A DNA stretch of 64,000 nucleotides from JACVRM01 sp963839815. Its GTDB lineage: Bacteria > Actinomycetota > Thermoleophilia > Gaiellales > Gaiellaceae. Within the stretch, counting starts at the first letter, position 1. Each line of letters opens with the position of its first letter. Below the pieces are notes generated by a model. That model did no database searches, was not told where the DNA came from, and worked only from the letters and a program-made list of their open reading frames with translations. The DNA is taken from contig CAWIWF010000007.1 of NCBI GenBank assembly GCA_963839815.1, forward strand, positions 169,266-233,265, given 5' to 3'. Below are positions 63,949-64,000 of this stretch, piece by piece. Both the position numbers and the translations under genes were made by a program.

Positions 63949-64000
63949 CGACACCGTCTCCGCCGGACCTGTCCGGAAGAGCCAGTACGGTCTCGCGCGT

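Overview
This is a 64 kb chromosomal window of very high G+C sequence with dense genes and frequent GTG starts. The gene order ffh-rpsP-KH-rimM-trmD-lepB-lepB-rplS-rnhB-yraN, followed by comM-dprA, together with a SARP/BTAD regulator, a three-subunit transhydrogenase and a pair of zinc-ribbon/cyclase/AAA proteins, points to an actinobacterium. My best guess is the class Thermoleophilia (Gaiellales/Solirubrobacterales); this is inference from gene content, not a tree. There is no prophage, insertion sequence or CRISPR array.

Layout. 1-5.7 kb: SRP/ribosome-maturation/signal-peptidase operon, the L19 gene, RNase HII and YraN. 5.7-8.4 kb: acetyltransferase, DUF6886 protein, a solitary DNA methyltransferase and a convergent Nudix hydrolase. 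8.4-10.9 kb: comM and dprA, both with frameshifts. 10.9-16.7 kb: FAD oxidoreductase, VOC protein, ornithine-cyclodeaminase-family protein and the pnt transhydrogenase operon. 17-20.5 kb: cupin, a 131-bp tandem repeat array, an isocitrate/isopropylmalate-type dehydrogenase, topoisomerase IB and a small zinc-ribbon protein. 20.7-28.6 kb: DNA repair block (AddB-like, AddA-like, metallophosphoesterase, endonuclease III). 28.9-35.6 kb: FAD oxidoreductase with a PAS protein, TrxB, DUF488, an eRF1-like protein, RmuC and DUF3105. 35.7-36.3 kb: a 179-bp tandem array directly upstream of tRNA-Leu(TAA). 36.4-44.4 kb: receiver protein, NfeD-like protein, glutamate dehydrogenase with a CBS protein, sulfite-oxidase-like protein, LanC-like protein, Ppx/GppA, a secreted hydrolase and a cupin. 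44.5-49.4 kb: SARP regulator, initiator tRNA, epimerase, methyltransferase and an MmcQ/YjbR protein. 49.5-59.6 kb: ABC-2 exporter and two paralogous cyclase-AAA proteins flanking an aldo/keto reductase and a dienelactone hydrolase. 59.6-64 kb: ArsR regulator, CDF metal exporter, methyltransferase, OmpR/histidine-kinase pair and an unknown ORF.

Genome-scale signals. (1) Many genes that follow a real gap have a TANNNT-type -10 box ending 6-8 nt before the start codon, on both strands, which predicts widespread leaderless mRNAs. (2) Five of nine convergent gene pairs share the tetranucleotide CTAG as overlapping stop codons. (3) Several palindromic or tandem repeat families occupy the other tail-to-tail gaps. 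(4) Three regulator genes carry operator-like repeats matched to their protein family: 11-bp-periodic direct repeats for the SARP and OmpR regulators, and a 12-2-12 dyad for the ArsR regulator.

Quality caveat. About eleven coding regions (comM, dprA, the secreted hydrolase, the SARP gene, the epimerase, the aldo/keto reductase, the end of the second cyclase gene, the CDF gene, a methyltransferase, the response regulator and the kinase) are interrupted by one-base frame changes while conserved sequence continues in another frame. Single-base sequencing errors in G+C-rich tracts explain this more simply than mass pseudogenization.
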